A DNA stretch of 64,000 bases from Pogona vitticeps (Eukaryota > Chordata > Lepidosauria > Squamata > Agamidae), in the NCBI RefSeq assembly GCF_051106095.1, contig NC_135783.1:193563447-193627446 (forward strand). Reading direction: 5' to 3'. This document shows, in pieces, positions 58,561 through 64,000 of the stretch (its first letter is position 1; each line of letters opens with the position of its first letter). Under the pieces are notes generated by a model. The model saw only the letters and a program-made list of their open reading frames with translations. It was not told the DNA's origin and searched no databases. The position numbers and the translations under genes are program-made.

Positions 58561-59230
58561 TTTTTTAAATTTTATGTTCATCGATTTCATTTTTAATATT
58601 ATTTTGGCTTTGCATTGGGTGGGTGGTACCTGTGACATGAAATCTGTCCTCTGTAGCAGCAGCAGTGTGCAGATGGACTCCATTCGCAACGAAGAGGGCA
58701 AGATAGGTCCTTTGTACATAGCCTTTAGACAGGGGGTGAAAGCTGTAGGGTTCTGATGTACATTGCAGTCATGCATGCTACTCTTTAGTTTTAAAAAGTG
58801 TCCCCTGATTTACTTCAATGTACATATACAGCTTTGTTTTACACAAATGCACAAGCAGGGTGAGACCTTCATTGAGCCAGTTTTTAAAAAATCACACAAT
58901 TTGCAAGCTCTCATGAGTAAAATCTCACTTCTTCAGGTTGGGCACCATCCCTTCATGGATAGTGCAGAAAAAATGGCAGATCAAGTCTCAGAAATTCATG
59001 CCTTGAGTCTGTATGAGTGGGTTAAAGTCAGCTGCGAGGGGTGGTCTCAAGGATCCTCCTTTGCAGTATGGTTGGAATTTTCCATCCCAAACTCCAGACA
59101 AAGGATTTGCTAATTACTGTACTCTGTGGCTGCCCCTTGCACCATCCCAATGCTTGCTCCTGAACCATGAAGTTTCTTCTAGGCTGGGAGCTGGAGGGGG
59201 GGTATCCGTTTTCTTTGGACTTATGGGCCA
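58561..59230. other. No recognised feature
   Basis: Unique-looking. 58855-58945 may be a worn piece of the 'CTTCATCAGATGC' repeat (CTCACTTCTTCAGGTTGGGC). Frames of 60-116 codons have no domain. Confidence 0.3.
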
Positions 59231-60130
59231 GAATCCTGTTGAAGATCTACACCGGTATAAGAGCAGTTGCATTAACTGTAGAGGTAAATGGCTGTTAATT
59301 AACAAGCTGTCACTTCTATTTCTCCTCATGGCACGAAAACAGATGAAGAATATGAGCAGCAACTCATTAATTAGGCGCAATTCACCACTGCAATTTAGAC
59401 AATTACACTTTGCCAGCATCCCCATGAGGATACTGATTATTTTGTTCTATTAGCCAAAATCCTTTCTTGTAGAAGGCAAATGATCATTTTTAATACTCAT
59501 ACATCCTTCAGATATTTTGTAAATTGTTTTATGGTGCTGTTGATGCCAAAATTGGACTTGTTCCTCTGCTTCTTATTTAAAAAAAATGATCTCCAAATTG
59601 CTTTGCTCCTGGTGCAGTAATCTTATTTTACATTTCGCTGTAGAGTGTCAGGAATGAAAAAAAAATCAGGATTGTGGCTGCCCATGAGAGGTAAGACATT
59701 ATACAACATCACAGCATCCATTTTGGGGTGACTACACTTGATTTCCATTGTTAACAAGGCTTGATAAGATTGTGAGGCTCATGCAGTGCAGCTGGAGTTA
59801 AGCTGTGTCAATTATGTAGCCATTTACCACACCCTGACGCCTCTGGAGTCAGGTCTGCAACACATTTTGGGTGTCGGATTTCCTACAGGGATGTGTTTGT
59901 GTTCTGTTCTGTTGTGCACTGGCTGCTGTGAGGATGCCAAAGGGGTGTATTGGGTTGAGAATTAATGAGGTTGAATTAGCTCAGTCATTTGCTGTGCATT
60001 TTATTGAAGTTCAAGCTGTTTCAACTTTTGCAGTTAATAGAAGCCTCCCAGAATGTTGCCATTGGAGTGTAAGTTACCCATCAGGGATCTCAGGATCATT
60101 ACTGAGAGCAGGCAACTTTACTTCATGATA
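59231..60130. other. Repeat-poor stretch, possible conserved non-coding elements
   Basis: No transposon signature is visible over about 900 bases. Sub-blocks 59280-59420 (TTAATTAACAAGCTGTC, CATTAATTAGGCGCAATTC) and 59950-60060 (GAATTAATGAGGTTGAATTA) have the AT-rich, homeodomain-site look of conserved elements near developmental genes. The 146-codon plus and 103-codon minus frames overlap and have no domain. Confidence 0.2.
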
Positions 60131-60194
60131 AACTTTCTCACTGAACAAAGGAAACACTCTGTCTTGCATTTAGGAAGGTGGTTGGAACCGAGAT

Positions 60195-60300
60195 AGGGAA
60201 AATCCCCTTTTTTGTGCTGCAACTCCCAGAATTGTACAGCCCTCATGGCCATTGGCTGTGCCAGTGAGGGTTTCTGGGAGTTGTGCCCTCCTGCACAAAA
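60195..60300. repeat. Palindromic 'AACTCCCAGAATT' repeat
   Basis: GCTGCAACTCCCAGAATTGT on the left is inverted as GGGTTTCTGGGAGTTGTGCC on the right, around CATGGCCATTGGCTGTG. It is the best-preserved copy of the repeat also seen near 1230 and 31080. Confidence 0.55.
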
Positions 60301-60474
60301 TGAACATCAACGCTTTGATTGAAATGATGTTAGGCCCTCCCATTTGGGTCACACAAAACCAAAGATGCAACTGTTATTAAGATGGTGGCCTTCTACAATG
60401 CATGAGCTAAAATCCCCGATTCAGTGGACGTATCTTGAGACGGAGCCTTAAACCTCTGTAATGCCACGGTGATA

Positions 60475-60906
60475 CAGTGGTGCCTCGCATTACGATGTTA
60501 ATTCATTCCAGCAAAATCGCTGTAGAACGAAAACATCGTAAAACGAAATTAAAAAGCCCATAGAAATGCATTAAAACCCGGTTAATGCGTTCCTATGGGC
60601 TTGAAACTCACCGTCCAGCGATCCTCCATAGCGCGGCCATTTTCGCTGCCCGTGCAGCGAGGAATCAGTTCCAGAAAACAGCGTGCGGCCATTTTTTTTA
60701 ACCCGGTGGCCATTTTGAAACCGCCGATCAGCTGTAGGAAAATCGTAGTTTTGCGAGAATCGATTCCCAAAGCAGGGAACTGATCATCGCAAAGCGAAAT
60801 TCCCCCATAGGAAACATTGTTTTGCGATCGCTTTTGCGATCGCAAAAACTTCATTGTTATGCGATTTTGTCATAAAACGGGGCGCTCATCTTGCGAGGCA
60901 CCACTG
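60475..60906. mobile_element. Tigger/pogo-like MITE, GTGCCTCGC subfamily
   Basis: CAGTGGTGCCTCGCATTACG and CATCTTGCGAGGCACCACTG are near-perfect inverted ends, flanked by TA at 60473-60474 and 60907-60908. GGCCATTTT occurs three times and TTTGCGATCGCTTTTGCGAT lies near the right end. The 90-codon minus frame inside is not a gene. Confidence 0.93.
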
Positions 60907-60908
60907 TA

Positions 60909-61093
60909 GTTTGTACTGGCTGAAGAGTGGGCAGATTAATGTCATCTGTAGACCTTGACAGGCTTGGTCTTTCCAATAGACAGAGTGAAGGGTTTCTCAT
61001 ATGACAGATGCTGGGTGGTGGCAGCAATATGTTGGAGGACAGCACGGTGTGAAGCATTGCCTTCTCTGTAAACCATGTTGTCACCTTCAAGTG
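60909..61093. other. No recognised feature
   Basis: Short unique-looking spacer between two DNA transposon relics. Confidence 0.4.
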
Positions 61094-61101
61094 CAGTAGA
61101 G

Positions 61102-61492
61102 CAGTGGTCCCCAACCTTTTCTAAACAGTGGACTGATTGGGGTTAGCGGGGTCCATGCATGAGGGGCAGGGCTCCCCCCACATGCGGGTGGATGGGGTGC
61201 ACTCATGGGTGGGCGGAGCACATATGCACATGCAGGAGGGTGGGGTGTGCTCATGTGCATATGTGGATGGGTGGGGTGCACTCGTGAATGGGCAGGGCAC
61301 ACATGTGCGGGTGGCTGGGGCATGTGCGGTGATGGGCGGGGGCACTCATGTGTGCAGGTGGGCAGGCCATGCGTGTGGGTGGACATGCGTGGGGTGTGTG
61401 CATTGGGGCGGTGGGAGATGTGCCTCTATGGCCCGGTCCTGCCAAGGCCATGGCCCAGTACTAGGCCAGGGACTGGGTGTTGGGGACCCCTG
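61102..61492. mobile_element. hAT-type MITE, copy 2 (perfect 8-bp TSD)
   Basis: CAGTGGTCCCCAACCTTTTC and TGTTGGGGACCCCTG are the ends. CAGTAGAG is duplicated exactly at 61094-61101 and 61493-61500. The middle is a degenerate GGTGGGG/GCATG-type minisatellite with irregular units. The 163-codon plus frame across it (61137-61628) reads this minisatellite and is not a gene. Same family as 70-435. Confidence 0.92.
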
Positions 61493-61499
61493 CAGTAGA

Positions 61500-62294
61500 G
61501 GATGCTGTCACATTGCTAGGGTTGAAGCACAATACAGCTGCCAATTGTGTACACAAGGGAGGAGGAATCAGGAAAAGGCCACGTGGTTGTGGAAACAATA
61601 CAAATGCAAGAGCAGGTGGTGCCTTTAATTGACCATTAAGAATATATTTAAAAAAACAAAAGAAAAAACCAAACAGCGAGCTTTCGATGATAAATCATCT
61701 TCTTCAAGGCTGTCCATCAAGTGCTTCTGGGCAGCTTGAAACGTAGGTGTTGTTTTTAATGTTCGTGATTCATATGGCTGATGATGTAGAAGCCAGGTAA
61801 GCTTCTTAAATGGAAACAGGGAGGAAGGTGAACGTTCTTATTCTTTGCCTCGGTCAACAAAATGGCTTGGGCCAGCACTGAGAATTGGAGAAAAACTTAG
61901 AAGGAAAGAGTCACTGGTTGAAATCCTGTTGCATAGATCCATTGCGACGGCAATGATGTCTGGCATAGTGGCAAAGTGCAACTGATTAAAGGCTTCCTTT
62001 GGCAATTCCAGGGCTCATGGGACTTGGTCATATTAGGCAACCTGGCCACAGGTGATGAGGTCATCACCACTGCACACACTGAGATGTAGAAGAGGATTTC
62101 AGCCAATGTGTGCTTTAGATCCAAAGCCTGAGGGTAGTTAGTTTGCCAAACAGAGTGCCCTGTATCTAATAGGGCAGTTTTATTGCTGGTACTATTTCAG
62201 TCAACAGAATTGGGAGGGGCCGCCAGTCTTCAGCCTGCAGCACGACAAAACGTATTCTGCAGGACTGAAGACATCCCGTGAGAAACAGCCATCC

Positions 62295-62295
<1 letters not shown>
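61500..62295. other. No gene; possible worn dispersed repeat at 61600-61740
   Basis: AGGTGGTGCCTTTAATTGAC, then GCGAGCTTTCGATGATAAAT, resembles the sauropsid repeat with 'gtggcacctttaaagac' and 'agctttcg' phrases. The rest is unique-looking. Confidence 0.3.

Positions 62296-62298
<3 letters not shown>

Positions 62299-62356
<58 letters not shown>
62299..62356. repeat. (GA)n microsatellite
   Basis: About 29 GA units. Confidence 0.97.
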
Positions 62357-62360
<4 letters not shown>

Positions 62361-64000
62361 CTGTAGGTCAATCTGTTATTGAAGGATATCATGGGATAAC
62401 CGGGACAATAATTATCAGGAACAGAAATCAATATTATGAACGGGGGCATAGTTAAGGGAAACAGATAAATTGTAACCCATATGGACACACACATAGAGCG
62501 TGCTACTGCTGCCATTGCTATTATTATGATCTCCTCTTCTTTGAGATGAATTTCACATGGCTAAAGCAGTATTTGTGATTTGCTGCCTTGAAAACCTGCT
62601 TGAAAGCCAGTTCCAGGGGTCTTCTGGCCCCTCGGCACTGGTTTTAGAGGGGGCACAAGATCTTCCCCTCACAGTTCTGCTAACACGGGCCATTGCATCA
62701 CCAAAACCGCCCCACCAGCTTGTCCCAACAATTTGTTTTATTTCATGATTGCTATTATGCCACCAATATGCCCACCTCCTTACCAAGTATAAGAGGACTG
62801 GCAACAGACCAGAGGGCTTGAGAATCTAAAACTGTATTAGGAGGATGCCAAAGAAGCTGAGCGGAGTGGAAGGGGTCATGGACGTGATGGGTTAGGAATG
62901 AAAATTAAATGGTAGCCTGTACAGACTGCTCCAAGATCATTTATAATAGCCAGGGTGATTCTCTGTACATGTGAATCTCAGAGCAAGAGTTGAGAGTTTT
63001 TCCTTACTCAAGCCATACTTTTCTCTATCCTTTTCTTTGTTTTGTGATGCTTGTTGCTCAAACGAGAACCTGAAACAGCATCCTCTTGTGCCTTTTCTTA
63101 ACACAAGTGCAATCATTCCCACTAAAACCCACGCCAATTGGGAACAGAAAGTACCACAAAACACGGTATGCATAAAATCATGTTTGTTTGTTTTTTAACC
63201 TGGTGACCCTGAACGTTTCTTCTGCACACCAGCTTCTGTGCCTGGCCAGCCTTTAAAAATAGTATTTAAGAGCGGCTGTTGGGAGCAATTAATTCAGAAC
63301 AAAACAAAATAGTTGCTGGTAATAAAGTTTCTTGTGGCAGGGGTGAAATCGAGTTTCAGGGAGCTTTATGTTTATGAATTAATATATTTCTAGACATTAC
63401 AAGATGTCAAATGGAGATGCAAGAATGTGAGGGGGGCTGCAGGTGGGCGATCTAGTGTGTTTAATGATTGGCATTAACTTGTACCGAGAGAAGGTTGATG
63501 GAAACTTTAGCCAATATTGTGCAGCATGGAGAAAATCAAGATCTGAATTAAAATGTCTGGATGATACATTAGATAATCTAAAGTTTGTGTTTTCTGGGTT
63601 AAAGGAGAATTGCCCTATTACCGGCAAAGGCAATGCAAATTGGTGCAGATGAAAATGTTCAATGTTCTCACTGAAGAGGAACTATAATCTGCTCGGCATT
63701 AGTCAACCATGCTAAGTATGCGTCAGGAGGGTGAATTTTGACAGCGTCCGTTCACGCTAAGGTAAGAAGATAGAAGCTGCCCTAAACTAGATCCATGAAT
63801 ACAAATTGATGCTGTATGAATGTTGTCTTCCTTGCTAGTGATCTCATATATTTAATTCTGCAGGAGGCTGTAGTCTCATATTTTCCAACAGCTGCTATAA
63901 TCATAAATGTCCTTTTCTTTAACAGGAGTGGACTGCCTCCAGAGAAGCAGGTATGGAATGAGATATGGATGGCTTCTACTTTGAAGCAGTGCCTCCATTT
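62357..64000. other. No recognised gene; repeat-poor
   Basis: Unique-looking to the window end. The portion 63240-63660 has no repeat signature (CAATTAATTCAGAACAAAAC, TGAATTAATATATTTC). Opposite-strand frames of 78 and 69 codons there have no domain. It is a possible conserved non-coding stretch, weakly supported. Confidence 0.25.

Noticed and set aside
61137-61628. 163-codon plus-strand frame, rich in Gly, His and Cys
   Set aside because: Lies almost wholly in the minisatellite of a hAT MITE; no domain or gene signals.

Overview
The window looks like intergenic or intronic DNA from a squamate reptile (lizard or snake). Evidence: several copies of the Sauria SINE (tRNA-like head, tail ending in CCTTTACCTTTACC), Bov-B (RTE) LINE copies, an L1 remnant, many L2/CR1-like LINE 3' ends, and many short non-autonomous DNA transposons. 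I found no open frame I would call a host protein-coding gene. The long open frames are low-complexity microsatellite translations, LINE fragments, or one fossil retroelement frame on the minus strand near 18.4-19.4 kb. No tRNA or rRNA gene, CRISPR array or operon-like structure is visible. Family names come from recognised sequence, not from a database search.

Layout. 0-6 kb: an L2-like LINE 3' end interrupted by a hAT-type MITE with a perfect 8-bp target duplication, then tRNA-derived SINEs, including a Sauria SINE nested inside another SINE with a 14-bp target duplication. 6-15 kb: a GC-rich non-repetitive stretch (6.36-6.94 kb), a SINE, a decayed L1 3' end (9.2-10.6 kb), a long TG/GA microsatellite and a Tigger-like MITE (14.0-14.55 kb). 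15-29 kb: a large ATCT array, a tyrosine-recombinase-retrotransposon-like fossil (17.9-19.4 kb), two LTR-like fossils (20.9-21.6 and 28.4-28.7 kb), two Tigger-like MITEs, and the antisense 5' half of a Bov-B element (25.9-27.4 kb). 29-37 kb: a foldback element, a GAA repeat, CR1/L2 pieces, a Tigger-like MITE, and an L2-like LINE split by a hAT MITE with a perfect 8-bp duplication.

37-48 kb: a possible gag zinc-knuckle fossil, a Bov-B copy whose 5' piece is inverted (40.7-42.3 kb), two Sauria SINEs, a Tigger-like MITE abutting an L2-like LINE, and the first two copies of a dispersed repeat I cannot classify. 48-64 kb: the third copy of that repeat, a CR1 3' end, a second fragment resembling the tyrosine-recombinase element, two foldback elements (one carrying a Tigger-like insertion), another hAT MITE, SINEs, more microsatellites, and a second copy of the hAT MITE seen at position 70. 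Repeat-poor, AT-rich stretches near 3.1-3.5, 30.4-30.7, 59.2-60.1 and 63.2-63.7 kb could be conserved non-coding sequence, but this cannot be tested from one genome.

The elements relate to one another as in other squamates. Bov-B is the known partner of Sauria SINEs, and the tails here agree. The second tRNA-SINE family has a tail like the L2-like LINEs. The Tigger-like and hAT MITEs would have needed a transposase from elsewhere, since none is encoded here. I found no new functional gene system; the most informative content is nested insertions and unclassified repeats.
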